Notes: generated by a model from the letters alone, not told the origin. A DNA stretch of 39,279 nt from a virus (IMGVR_UViG_3300032278_000035:1-39279); one strand, 5' to 3'; counted from the stretch's first letter, positions 17,649-24,507 are shown. Translations and numbers: made by a program.

Positions 17649-17958
17649 TGATTAATGTTTCACCTCTTTTAAGAGCTATGTGTTCAAACTTATGACACGT
17701 AGGGCATATAATGACACACTTTTTCACTTCGTTTAAAGTTTTATCGGGTATTTGATTAATTCCTCTCCAGTCTATCCCATTTGGGTCTTTTTCAGATGGA
17801 TCTATATGGTGAAATTCAAGAACGTCTGAACAAAACTTTTCACCACATATTTCACAAGCATGACCGCACCTCTGTTCTATGTATTCAGACTTATTTTTTT
17901 TACCGGACTCTATCTGTCTCCTTCTCGAAGCAGAGTTAAACTGATTAGAAGGGGGCAT
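17518..17958 (-). CDS. HNH endonuclease, free-standing, 146 aa
   Basis: The HNH core is complete: CEICGE (Cys36, Cys39), the LEFHHIDP box (His52, His53) and CVIICPTCHKFEH with the second zinc pair. Ribosome site GGAGG lies 8 bases before ATG 17958. The gene overlaps the helicase end by 14 bases and the polymerase start by 131 bases in another frame. It is therefore squeezed between two replication genes, a favoured site for homing endonucleases. No intron or split gene is visible: both neighbours look intact. The last 40 residues lie over the polymerase exonuclease coding region and have odd composition (DGSVDGGDKGLNDSKEKG), as expected for a tail gained by frame overprinting. Confidence 0.85.
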   Translation of the reverse strand: MPPSNQFNSASRRRQIESGKKNKSEYIEQRCGHACEICGEKFCSDVLEFHHIDPSEKDPNGIDWRGINQIPDKTLNEVKKCVIICPTCHKFEHIALKRGETLINDKEAYSRYRNHRFSGDGSVDGGDKGLNDSKEKGIPTSFPPLW

Positions 17959-19609
17959 CGTTAGAACCTCCTCCAGAAGCGTCAGGGGCAGACACCGAAG
18001 ACATACGGCCTGTGTCCTGATCGTAAAACAAGTAACACGCTGGCCCTGTCAAACCTGTGAACCTGTTCTTAAGAACCCTCACGGTTGTTGTGTGCCTGAT
18101 GTCCTCATCCTCATGTTGCTGGTTACGCTCCAGACCCAGAACGATGTCACTCAACTGTGCTATAGAAGCAGACCCCCTTAACTCAGCGAGGGATATCTGA
18201 CCACCGTCTTCATGTGCCTTACCAGTAGGACGCTTTAAATGAGACACCAGAAACAAACCTATGTTTAACTCCTGAACAAGTGACCGTAACTTGGTCATAA
18301 TGCTGTCTATGGCTTTCCTCTCGTCGTCTATGTCCTGATCAGAAACTATGATACTCAGGTGATCCAGTACGAACCACTTACAGTCAAACGCCTTAGCCAT
18401 GTACCTGATACGACTGAACAGGTTGTCCTCATTAGTGGAACCCCAGTGCTTCCAGAAGCTAAACCGTGTGTCGTCCAGTTGCCGTAACCACTTAAGCTTT
18501 TCTTCCTTTATTAGATCCTTATTCATGTCGCGTGGTAAACGGTGAAGGGGTTTGTTCGCTAGGATACTTGCGACACCTAACCCGGACATCTTCGGAACTT
18601 CCTCAAGGGCTATGATCCCTATAACGTCCTTAGTTACTTGATATAAGTGGAACTCTACTTCACGCATAAACTGTGACTTCCCCATCCCGGCACCGGAAGT
18701 AATCGTAACTAACTCCCCTGCCCTGAAGCCGTGTGTCTTTTCGTTGAGACATTCCCACGGATAGTCCACACTCTCAACTTCCTCTTCCTCTTCGATTTCC
18801 TTTATTATGTCCTTCAGAGTAACGATGCCGTCAGGTTTGTGTTCCTTAGCGTCCCACCAGTTCCTTACGAACTCCTGAACCTTACCTTGCTGTAGCATTT
18901 CCCCTGCGTCCTTAAGGGGGAGACTAACTGACTTTGCTTTACTGGGGGAGAATAGCGGAAGAACTTCCTTAGTTGCTTTTTTACCAGCCGCGTCCATGTC
19001 GAAGCATATAACAACTTTATCAAAAGTCTCCAGCCATTCTAAAGACCCTTTGATGTCCCTAGCTGCCCCGGCAGAGCCTGTCTTTAGAGAAACCACAGGC
19101 CACTTGCCGTCGAACATCTCCGACACCGCCATAGCGTCAAGCTCGCCTTCGGTAACCGTAACGAACTTTCCACCTCCCGGCCATAACTGTTGACCGAATA
19201 GCATGGTGTTCTCAAGTGTTCCTGTGACGTAGAACGACTTCTCTGCACAACACCGCGCCTTAGTGCCCACTGCGTCTCCTGTGTCTGCATTGTAATAAGG
19301 GTAATGGTGCTTACTTATAGAGCCGTCCTTATTGTACTCAAGAGTAACACCAAACTTACTGACTATACTTTCCGATATCCTTCTGTCCTTTATAGGACCG
19401 CTGACACCCATCATTTCTAAACTCCTGATAATCTTTCTCTGAGGAACTATTGTTTGTTCGTTGCCCTTACCTTGATCCAGATAATGACAAGCGTAGCAAT
19501 ACTTGTGACCGTCATCGTAAACTGCGAGGTTATCCCCCTTCGTATCGTTGCCGTTCCTACGGCACTCTGGACACGCTTCGGTAGAAATAACATTTGAACC
19601 CTTTGCCAT
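17945..19609 (-). CDS. Primase-helicase, T7 gp4-like, 554 aa
   Basis: Primase part: zinc-binding Cys13, Cys16, Cys38 and Cys41 read the template priming site; the TOPRIM domain shows VTEGELDAM (Glu154) and CFDMDAAG (Asp204, Asp206). Helicase part: Walker A SGAGMGKS (Lys311), LEE at 335-337, Walker B VLDH (Asp416), a SHLKRP strand end at 456-461 and basic residues Arg511/Arg516 in the position of arginine fingers. The ring helicase unwinds the fork and makes primers for the polymerase encoded two genes on. The C-terminus NDAPF ends in Phe, like the T7 tail that contacts polymerase. Close in length to T7 gp4 (566). Confidence 0.95.
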   Translation of the reverse strand: MAKGSNVISTEACPECRRNGNDTKGDNLAVYDDGHKYCYACHYLDQGKGNEQTIVPQRKIIRSLEMMGVSGPIKDRRISESIVSKFGVTLEYNKDGSISKHHYPYYNADTGDAVGTKARCCAEKSFYVTGTLENTMLFGQQLWPGGGKFVTVTEGELDAMAVSEMFDGKWPVVSLKTGSAGAARDIKGSLEWLETFDKVVICFDMDAAGKKATKEVLPLFSPSKAKSVSLPLKDAGEMLQQGKVQEFVRNWWDAKEHKPDGIVTLKDIIKEIEEEEEVESVDYPWECLNEKTHGFRAGELVTITSGAGMGKSQFMREVEFHLYQVTKDVIGIIALEEVPKMSGLGVASILANKPLHRLPRDMNKDLIKEEKLKWLRQLDDTRFSFWKHWGSTNEDNLFSRIRYMAKAFDCKWFVLDHLSIIVSDQDIDDERKAIDSIMTKLRSLVQELNIGLFLVSHLKRPTGKAHEDGGQISLAELRGSASIAQLSDIVLGLERNQQHEDEDIRHTTTVRVLKNRFTGLTGPACYLFYDQDTGRMSSVSAPDASGGGSNDAPF

Positions 19610-19619
19610 TCTAAAACCC

Positions 19620-19844
19620 TCAGTAATTTTGTGACTTCCACTTTACTGCAACCTCTACTGGGTCATGTTCAAAACAACCCTCAATCGCCTCGACCAACTC
19701 GCCTACTTTATCGATCGGGATACCACAACTATATATTTTTAACCCTCCCCATTTTTCAATTTGAGTTTCAAATTTCTTCTTACCCTTCTTTTTAATCTGG
19801 TAACTGCTACTCAATTCCATTTCTAGATCATTAACGTAAAGCAT
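19620..19844 (-). CDS. Hypothetical protein, 74 aa
   Basis: A basic stretch SYQIKKKGKKKFETQIEKWG is followed by an acidic end. Ribosome site AGGAGAA lies just before ATG 19844, inside the upstream 52-codon gene. No family recognised. Confidence 0.6.
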   Translation of the reverse strand: MLYVNDLEMELSSSYQIKKKGKKKFETQIEKWGGLKIYSCGIPIDKVGELVEAIEGCFEHDPVEVAVKWKSQNY

Positions 19845-19989
19845 TTATTTCTCCTTCAAACCAATCCCACATAGACTCATAGGCATGATCAAAATTTAAG
19901 AAGTCACCAGCTTTGACTGCTTCTGTTGCCATAATCTTTACTTGATTATTATCAGCTTCAGAGCAATCTAAATTTAATACAAACTGCAT
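19831..19989 (-). CDS. Small acidic protein, 52 aa
   Basis: ATG 19989 has a clear ribosome site (AGGAGAAG, 4 bases upstream). The product begins MQFVLNLDCSEADNNQVKIM and ends FDHAYESMWDWFEGEINALR. It overlaps the next gene by 14 bases. It is too short for most ORF cut-offs. No family recognised. Confidence 0.6.
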   Translation of the reverse strand: MQFVLNLDCSEADNNQVKIMATEAVKAGDFLNFDHAYESMWDWFEGEINALR

Positions 19990-20007
19990 TTACTTCTCCT
20001 ACAATCT

Positions 20008-20046
20008 AAAAAAAAGAGGAGCCAGACCATTAAAGTCTAACCCCTC
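20008..20046 (-). terminator. Intrinsic terminator downstream of the SSB gene
   Basis: Arms 20035-20046 and 20016-20027 form a 12-bp stem (with G-U pairs) around a 7-base loop, followed leftward by eight T (complement of 20008-20015). It lies 16 bases after the SSB stop. Stopping here would limit transcription into the primase-helicase group unless read-through occurs, which lets SSB be made in excess of the genes downstream. Confidence 0.85.
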
Positions 20047-20062
20047 AAGTTTCCCCATTAAG

Positions 20063-20440
20063 TTAAAAATCAGGATCGTCCTCACCCTGCGTTTCGTTCT
20101 CAGCCATCTCAAGAACCTTTATTTTCTTGAAGTAACTGGACACACCGTAGGTGGGATGAGGCTTGCCCGGTTCCCACATGATCCGAACCTTAGAACCATA
20201 TGGAATGTGCTTACCGATTGTTTCCCCTTCTGCGTCCAAAACTGGAAAGCCGGGAAACTTGGTGACGAACTTACGCTGCGGCTGATCCTTATAAGTCTTA
20301 TAAAGAACACCAACGTCCGAAAGCTTGTCAGCCTCGTCCTGTTCCATAGTCACAACGATTGAAAACTTTCCGGTGTCCTGACCGTTATAAAGTTCCGTTG
20401 TGGCTAAATTGGAAAATGCTACTGTACCTTCTGTGATCAT
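20063..20440 (-). CDS. Single-stranded DNA-binding protein, T7 gp2.5-like, 125 aa
   Basis: A compact beta-rich protein (GKFSIVVTMEQDEADKLSD, FVTKFPGFPVLDAEG, YGSKVRIMWEPGKPH, FKKIKVLEM) with an acidic tail ending EDDPDF. A terminal acidic-Phe tail is the hallmark of phage SSBs such as T7 gp2.5, which use it to contact polymerase and helicase. Start ATG follows AGGAG by 6 bases. It is a single gene with its own downstream terminator. Sequence similarity to gp2.5 itself is low, so the call rests on size, tail and context. Confidence 0.75.
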   Translation of the reverse strand: MITEGTVAFSNLATTELYNGQDTGKFSIVVTMEQDEADKLSDVGVLYKTYKDQPQRKFVTKFPGFPVLDAEGETIGKHIPYGSKVRIMWEPGKPHPTYGVSSYFKKIKVLEMAENETQGEDDPDF

Positions 20441-20500
20441 ACTAACTCCTATATCTAAATTAAAACTACTACTACAGTCTAATTCAAGAAAATTTACGTG

Positions 20501-20719
20501 TCAAACACTTTTTTTAACTTCAAACTCTTTTAGGTAATGAGAGTGCAACAGCCCATCTTTACTTTTTGTCTTCAACTCAACTAACTTTATTGCCGCTGGC
20601 CTATTATTGAACACCCCAACAACCTTATTCAACTCGAAACCATCGTACTGGAACACGATAAAAACAGAGTCCAAACGAGATTTACTCAGATTTAGATCTA
20701 ACTGTGTCTTTTTACCCAT
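20501..20719 (-). CDS. Hypothetical basic protein, 72 aa
   Basis: ATG 20719 follows AGGAGG by 4 bases. The product (DSVFIVFQYDGFELNKVVGV, then FNNRPAAIKLVELKTKSK) looks like a small alpha/beta protein. It is the first gene after a terminator. No promoter of its own is obvious. Function unknown. Confidence 0.65.
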   Translation of the reverse strand: MGKKTQLDLNLSKSRLDSVFIVFQYDGFELNKVVGVFNNRPAAIKLVELKTKSKDGLLHSHYLKEFEVKKSV

Positions 20720-20745
20720 TTTACCTCCTTTTAGGCTAAATTAAC

Positions 20746-20778
20746 AAAAAAGCACCCCTGAGGATCGCTCAGGAGTGC
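20746..20778 (-). terminator. Intrinsic terminator in the early region
   Basis: Arms 20768-20778 and 20752-20762 make an 11-bp stem with one G-T pair around a 5-base loop, followed leftward by six T (complement of 20746-20751). It closes the small-gene group read from 21045. Confidence 0.85.
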
Positions 20779-20823
20779 CTTGTTCTACATGCTCTGGTGG
20801 GTTACTACCCCTAAAAACAGACA

Positions 20824-21045
20824 TCAACCACACGGCTCGTCTGAGATCGTAGACAGAGAAACCAGTTTATTAAGGCGTTCCTCCGTCCGTAACTTGAACT
20901 TGAAGGTGTCCACCGTTCCGAAACCCTCACTTTCTACTTTCCACAGTGAATAATCCCTCGCCTGTAAATTATTCAAGCCGCCTTTTTTACCTTCGGCAAA
21001 CCAATCGCACAAAGTTCCAACTTCCTGATAAGATAAACTAGACAT
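20824..21045 (-). CDS. Hypothetical protein, 73 aa
   Basis: Product begins MSSLSYQEVGTLCDWFAEGK and is basic in the second half. It is the last of a run of three tightly packed small genes (gap of 3 bases to the previous one) ended by the terminator at 20746-20778. No family recognised. Confidence 0.6.
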   Translation of the reverse strand: MSSLSYQEVGTLCDWFAEGKKGGLNNLQARDYSLWKVESEGFGTVDTFKFKLRTEERLNKLVSLSTISDEPCG

Positions 21046-21048
21046 ACT

Positions 21049-21234
21049 CTACTCGCCTCCTTTTTTATAGTCGTGTATTTGCTGTAGAGCTTCTTTATCC
21101 CGAAGCTGGGTGACTTTGCTTTTAAAAGTTTTAGGGGGATAATAACCGTCCATAACTACCTTCTCAGGGTTACGCGGTTTAGGGGGGCCACCCTTCCGAT
21201 ACAATGAAACTGTGTGTTTGTCTTTACGAACCAT
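21049..21234 (-). CDS. Hypothetical basic protein, 61 aa
   Basis: Very basic and Pro-rich (SLYRKGGPPKPRNPEKVVMD), with a helical C-terminus. AGGAGG lies 7 bases before the ATG. Such charge could suit nucleic-acid binding. No family recognised. Confidence 0.6.
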   Translation of the reverse strand: MVRKDKHTVSLYRKGGPPKPRNPEKVVMDGYYPPKTFKSKVTQLRDKEALQQIHDYKKGGE

Positions 21235-21236
21235 AA

Positions 21237-21467
21237 CTAGTCCTCCTCCTCATCCTGAGGGACAAAAAGCATGTCTTTACCCATGCAGTTTTCCCACTCC
21301 TCAGGTGTAATACCAGTTTTAACGAACTCGCGCTGGTCTGCGTCGAGGTTAGGCATGGCAGCTTGTATTAACATGCCGTCGAGCCACACCTGAATTTGAT
21401 CCTCCGTAACTGGAAGATCAAGGGTGCGAGTAACTCCGGTTAACTCTGAAGTTTTGGTAATTTTCAT
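21237..21467 (-). CDS. Hypothetical early protein, 76 aa
   Basis: The product (MKITKTSELTGVTRTLDLPV, then TEDQIQVWLDGMLIQAAMPN) ends in an acidic tail DEEED. It reads GITPEEWENCMGKDMLFVPQ near the end, a pattern common among small phage proteins. It is the first gene behind the strong leftward promoter at 21576-21604, with a leader of about 100 bases that contains an inverted repeat. Function unknown; likely highly expressed. Confidence 0.65.
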   Translation of the reverse strand: MKITKTSELTGVTRTLDLPVTEDQIQVWLDGMLIQAAMPNLDADQREFVKTGITPEEWENCMGKDMLFVPQDEEED

Positions 21468-21500
21468 AACTAGGTACTCTCTTTCTCTTTAGGGTTTCTT

Positions 21501-21574
21501 CTTAAGAAGTCTTTAGAAATTTCTTTAATTATTTTTTAAAGTAACTTACTAAAGATAACTAAAGACCTCTTAAG
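21501..21574. repeat. 16-bp inverted repeat next to an early promoter
   Basis: Arms 21501-21516 and 21559-21574 are inverted copies matching at 15 of 16 positions, separated by 42 A/T-rich bases. Both contain CTTAAGA and TCTTTAG. The right arm lies just inside the -10 box of the leftward promoter, so it covers the start of the transcript. It may be a regulator binding pair or a 5' leader hairpin. Confidence 0.8.
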
Positions 21575-21575
21575 T

Positions 21576-21604
21576 ATTCTATAGTAGGGGTTATTCTCTG
21601 TCAA
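21576..21604 (-). promoter_or_regulatory. Strong sigma70-type promoter, leftward
   Basis: Read leftward: TTGACA (21604-21599), 17-base spacer, TAGAAT (21581-21576). The -35 box is a perfect consensus and the -10 matches four of six. It starts inside the end of the 52-codon Cys-rich gene and drives the 21467 group. Confidence 0.85.
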
Positions 21605-21749
21605 ACAGATTATCTCCGTAGAAATCCCCATTCGTTTCGTAAACTGAAGCCATGCAGTTTTTGCATGTCTCTAGGTACTCTCCTTTTCTGTCTTTTTTTG
21701 ATAACTCAGAGGTTTCTAACCTCCTGTCGCAACATCTACATCTAGACAT
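21591..21749 (-). CDS. Small Cys-rich (zinc-finger-like) protein, 52 aa
   Basis: ATG 21749 with ribosome site AGGAGAG. The product begins MSRCRCCDRRLETSELSKKD and contains CKNCMASVYE. Cys4, Cys7, Cys29 and Cys32 form a C-x2-C-x21-C-x2-C zinc site. The layout resembles short phage proteins that read like half of a zinc ribbon. The promoter of the next group lies over its last codons. Confidence 0.65.
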   Translation of the reverse strand: MSRCRCCDRRLETSELSKKDRKGEYLETCKNCMASVYETNGDFYGDNLFDRE

Positions 21750-21751
21750 AA

Positions 21752-21943
21752 CTAACTCTCCTTTTCATTTTCGGTTAAAAGTTTACAGCCTACTAGACGA
21801 CCACCGTACTCGATGGCCGCTTCCGGTAAACTGTCTATGTAAATATCGGTGTGACTAACTACTCCAGTGTCGTCACAAAACGGACAAGGTGTAACTAAAG
21901 ACCGTTCACAGTCTAAACACTTTAACTCTACTAGTGCTGCCAT
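21752..21943 (-). CDS. Small zinc-ribbon protein, 63 aa
   Basis: Two CxxC pairs, CLDC (residues 9-12) and CPFC (20-23), give C-x2-C-x7-C-x2-C. Then comes CDDTGVV, like half of a DnaJ-type zinc module. Its stop is 2 bases from the next gene, itself a Cys-rich protein. It overlaps the upstream 33-codon gene by 13 bases. Function unknown. Confidence 0.65.
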   Translation of the reverse strand: MAALVELKCLDCERSLVTPCPFCDDTGVVSHTDIYIDSLPEAAIEYGGRLVGCKLLTENEKES

Positions 21944-22032
21944 GATAAAAATCCCGTTACTATTTTATAAAGTAACCATATTGCAAAAACTATATGGAAT
22001 AAGTCGAACAAACTATACCAATCTAACTTCAT
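21931..22032 (-). CDS. 33-residue membrane microprotein
   Basis: ATG 22032 follows AGGAG by 6 bases. The peptide is MKLDWYSLFDLFHIVFAIWL followed by LYKIVTGFLSWQH, with one hydrophobic helix. It overlaps the zinc-ribbon gene start. Function unknown. Confidence 0.55.
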   Translation of the reverse strand: MKLDWYSLFDLFHIVFAIWLLYKIVTGFLSWQH

Positions 22033-22034
22033 AA

Positions 22035-22208
22035 CTACTCCTGATTTCCGAACATTAAAAAATATTTTTTGTCTAACTCAACTCGCGGTAACTTAGTTAA
22101 CTCTAACTTGTACTGTTTTTCGGCTAGTCGCATTACCTCGTTAGTGGGCATTTTGAAGAAATCAAACTCCCACATATCGTGTATTATTTCTTTTTTAGAT
22201 TTTGGCAT
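22035..22208 (-). CDS. Small basic protein, 57 aa
   Basis: ATG 22208 follows AAGGAG. The product begins MPKSKKEIIHDMWEFDFFKM and is rich in Lys and Glu. It ends 2 bases before the 33-codon gene. No family recognised. Confidence 0.6.
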   Translation of the reverse strand: MPKSKKEIIHDMWEFDFFKMPTNEVMRLAEKQYKLELTKLPRVELDKKYFLMFGNQE

Positions 22209-22254
22209 TTTAAAACTCCTTAAGTTATTGATTTACCTGGGAAAATCCACTTGT

Positions 22255-22503
22255 CTAATTTTTACTGATATATTCCCAATTATCAGTTTTTTTATTGTAT
22301 CCCCATTTTGACGCTAGTCTAACATTTTTCGGGGAAAAATAAGGGTTAGCAATCTTACCCATCGCATACCCTTCTATGGTTTTGACTTGAACACGCTTTG
22401 CAGTGGTCTTTATAACAGTGGTTTCTAACCACATATCGTAATGATCACCGATCGGTATTTTTACGAACACCTCGTCACCTTTTTTAAATTCTAGATTTTT
22501 CAT
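22255..22503 (-). CDS. Hypothetical protein with SH3-like character, 82 aa
   Basis: The first half, FKKGDEVFVKIPIGDHYDMW and LETTVIKTTAKRVQV, reads like a small beta-barrel (KOW/SH3-type: G-D-x-V, then alternating strands). The C-terminus is Asn/Lys-rich. A GGAG site precedes ATG 22503. Domain call is tentative. Confidence 0.6.
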   Translation of the reverse strand: MKNLEFKKGDEVFVKIPIGDHYDMWLETTVIKTTAKRVQVKTIEGYAMGKIANPYFSPKNVRLASKWGYNKKTDNWEYISKN

Positions 22504-22521
22504 TATAACTCTACTCCATTG

Positions 22522-22629
22522 TTAAATGTTAAAGTAACTAACGACTATCAACCACATAACTTGTGTGTATGCAAACGTCATAACACCACACAGGAACGAA
22601 ACGCCTAGATAAAATGTAGATTTTTTCAT
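22522..22629 (-). CDS. 35-residue membrane/signal microprotein
   Basis: ATG 22629 with AGGA close upstream. The peptide is MKKSTFYLGVSFLCGVMTFA followed by YTQVMWLIVVSYFNI: a positive start and two hydrophobic stretches. Its last codons form part of an 18-base sequence (TTAACATTTAACAATGGA) that recurs upstream of its own start near 22641-22658. Function unknown. Confidence 0.5.
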   Translation of the reverse strand: MKKSTFYLGVSFLCGVMTFAYTQVMWLIVVSYFNI

Positions 22630-22661
22630 AGTCCTAAAACTCCATTGTTAAATGTTAATGC

Positions 22662-22708
22662 TTTCACCACTAAAGCCCCACAGACCGTTTTAAGGGTCAT
22701 ATGGGGCT
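22662..22708 (-). terminator. Hairpin downstream of the Gp88-like gene
   Basis: AGCCCCA (22674-22680) pairs with TGGGGCT (22702-22708), with an inner GACC/GGTC pairing. There is no long T tract, so termination strength is uncertain. Bases 22662-22681 are a near copy (19 of 20) of 23457-23476. Confidence 0.55.
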
Positions 22709-22726
22709 GGTGTGGGCTAGTGTGGG

Positions 22727-23434
22727 CTAGTGCGTCATGAACACCACATTCTTTTGTGCGGTCCAGCATAAGCCACACGTACCACAGTTATCGGTCTTAC
22801 CAGTCTGTACGGGGCATATAAACGCCTGTTTAGTGGCAATCTGTTTTATAGCCCTAGGGTCATCAAAAGATAACGCGGTCATTGTGTGGCTCTTAAAATC
22901 TCCAGACGTACGTACCATGAAACGTGGTCCATATGTTTTACGCACTATTTTTAATGCCCTACCTATAGGCGTATTAGATTTCCTTTCGGAATAACCATAA
23001 ACAAATAAATTAGGAAATCGATTTAACCACATAGCCCACTTTTTTACATAATCGACGCTATAGAAATCACCTAAAATATGTAGGCGAACAAGAAATCCGT
23101 TTTTATGTTTACGGTTTAAGATTTCCAATTCATTTCCTATGGTGGTTTCTAGTGCGTCATTAGCGGAGTAGCGTGTAGCAAATGGCATGTTATTTCCGTA
23201 GCATGTGCGCCAGTGGGCACACGTACTAGAGCAGGTTGCACGTTCCTCTAGAGTTAACGTGAAAATTGGCATACCCTTAAACACACCCATTTTTACAGTT
23301 TTACCCAGTTTAATATTTGTAGATTTCTTAATAACATTTTCAGTTTTACCCATTCCGTCTAGAACAGATTTAACCTTATGATTATGAAATAAAGAAATCC
23401 CGTTTTGAATTGCGATTTCTGTCTTAGTGGTCAT
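22727..23434 (-). CDS. Gp88-family protein, 235 aa
   Basis: It fits the phage Gene-product-88 family: a first Cys cluster (Cys68, Cys72, Cys78 in TCSSTCAHWRTCYG), a central RLHILGDFYSVDYVKKW motif and a final Cys cluster (Cys207, Cys217, Cys220, Cys223 in FICPVQ...CGTCGLCW). The two clusters suggest bound metal or an iron-sulfur centre. The biochemical role of the family is not known to me. It is by far the largest protein of the far-early region, has its own ribosome site (GAAGGAAA), and is bounded on both sides by related hairpins, so it looks like a self-contained cassette. Confidence 0.8.
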   Translation of the reverse strand: MTTKTEIAIQNGISLFHNHKVKSVLDGMGKTENVIKKSTNIKLGKTVKMGVFKGMPIFTLTLEERATCSSTCAHWRTCYGNNMPFATRYSANDALETTIGNELEILNRKHKNGFLVRLHILGDFYSVDYVKKWAMWLNRFPNLFVYGYSERKSNTPIGRALKIVRKTYGPRFMVRTSGDFKSHTMTALSFDDPRAIKQIATKQAFICPVQTGKTDNCGTCGLCWTAQKNVVFMTH

Positions 23435-23456
23435 TAGATTATTTCCTTCTTTCAGT

Positions 23457-23500
23457 TTTCACCACTTAAGCCCCACGGTCTATGTAGACCTATGGGGCTT
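23457..23500. terminator. Long hairpin upstream of the Gp88-like gene
   Basis: AAGCCCCA (23468-23475) pairs with TGGGGCTT (23493-23500), and inside it GGTCTA (23477-23482) pairs with TAGACC (23485-23490). The stem is strong in both directions and lies between two genes, but T runs are short. It could be a terminator or an RNA-processing site. Flanks hold CACCAC on the left and GTGGTGGTG on the right, able to extend the pairing. Confidence 0.6.
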
Positions 23501-23520
23501 TTGTGGTGGTGGTGAAGATA

Positions 23521-23736
23521 TTAGTCTAATTGTGCGTCCCTTAAACAATGAAGTTTGTACGCTGTAGCTAAGTCCTTATCCTTATCGGATAAGTTAGAAA
23601 ATATCTTTTTTCCTTTAGCTATATTCTTTTCGGAATAGCATGCCATAAGCCAGCCAGCCCTAAGAATATTATAGTGGGCGAAATTACCCGGCGACAAGGT
23701 GACGTTATGGTCGTTAAATTTTATGTGTACGGTCAT
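23521..23736 (-). CDS. Hypothetical early protein, 71 aa
   Basis: AAGGAG lies before ATG 23736. The product begins MTVHIKFNDHNVTLSPGNFA and has a helical second half. It starts 2 bases after the previous gene ends. No family recognised. Confidence 0.65.
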   Translation of the reverse strand: MTVHIKFNDHNVTLSPGNFAHYNILRAGWLMACYSEKNIAKGKKIFSNLSDKDKDLATAYKLHCLRDAQLD

Positions 23737-23738
23737 AA

Positions 23739-24200
23739 TTAAATCTCCTTTTCTATATCGATAAGTGGGATTAAATCTTCAATGTCGTCTAGGGACTTTG
23801 AAGCTTGTGGGTCTACATTGCTAGGCTCATATTTCCTAGCAAATTTTATGGCCTTATCCGGGGACCACGCCTTTACATCGCTAGGCGTTCTTATGTTGTC
23901 CCAGTTATCGGGCTGGTGTAGCTCCCCGGCGTTCCTAGTGACCGCTATGGGCCATGTGTGGACCACACCTACAACATTTTCAGAAGGGATATACAAGATA
24001 TCCCCGTCTTCTGCTTCATCGCTACATTGACAGAAATTGTAAGCTTGTCCGGTGTCTGAACATACCCACACGTTTACGTCTTTAAATGTGTGTGGGGTTA
24101 CGCTCTGGTATTTGTCGTTATAGGAATATTTAGTCCACACCGGATTATTGTCGTCGGTGTCTTCAATTACACCGATTATTTCTTCTGTTAAATTAGTCAT
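23739..24200 (-). CDS. Hypothetical acidic early protein, 153 aa
   Basis: I chose ATG 24200, with AAGGAAA upstream, over the TTG two codons earlier. The protein is acidic, with Cys residues in VWVCSDTGQAYNFCQCSDEA and an ILYIPSENVVGVVHTWPIAV stretch of beta character. The upstream leader (AAAAGGAAAyTTGAAAATGAC) is almost the same as that of the previous gene. No family recognised. Confidence 0.65.
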   Translation of the reverse strand: MTNLTEEIIGVIEDTDDNNPVWTKYSYNDKYQSVTPHTFKDVNVWVCSDTGQAYNFCQCSDEAEDGDILYIPSENVVGVVHTWPIAVTRNAGELHQPDNWDNIRTPSDVKAWSPDKAIKFARKYEPSNVDPQASKSLDDIEDLIPLIDIEKEI

Positions 24201-24202
24201 TT

Positions 24203-24433
24203 TCAAATTTCCTTTTCATTAAAAGCGTAAATTTCTTTTTCAGTTTCGTGTACCAATACATTGAAGCCTAATTTTTTAGCTATCAATAATGCTTCTTTAG
24301 TTAGTGTCTTATGACCAGATAGTTCAGCGAATAGTTTCGCGTATTTATTTATCGGGTACACCAGATCATTTCCGTATACGTTTCTGAATTCTACAAAAAG
24401 AGTTCCTTTAATGTCGTATAGTTTGTCTGTCAT
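24203..24433 (-). CDS. First gene of the leftward early unit, 76 aa
   Basis: I chose ATG 24433 because it has a ribosome site (AAGGAAA) and lies about 40 bases after the predicted transcript start. A longer frame from TTG 24529 would run through the promoter. The product begins MTDKLYDIKGTLFVEFRNVY and ends with a helix-strand pattern (KLGFNVLVHETEKEIYAFNE). As the first gene expressed after infection it may act on the host, but no family is recognised. Confidence 0.65.
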   Translation of the reverse strand: MTDKLYDIKGTLFVEFRNVYGNDLVYPINKYAKLFAELSGHKTLTKEALLIAKKLGFNVLVHETEKEIYAFNEKEI

Positions 24434-24479
24434 TTTCAAGTTTCCTTTTTTTCCATAGTTATTGTCTGTCCTGTCCCCG

Positions 24480-24507
24480 ATTTTATGCATTTTTGCACAC
24501 CCGTCAA
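24480..24507 (-). promoter_or_regulatory. Main leftward early promoter (sigma70-type)
   Basis: Read leftward: TTGACG (24507-24502), 16-base spacer, TAAAAT (24485-24480). Transcription would start near 24473, before the first early gene. An A/T-rich alternating stretch (24517-24526) lies just upstream of the -35 and may act as an UP element. Confidence 0.75.

Noticed and set aside
17518-17958. Group I intron or intein with HNH
   Set aside because: Helicase and polymerase frames are both complete and not interrupted.
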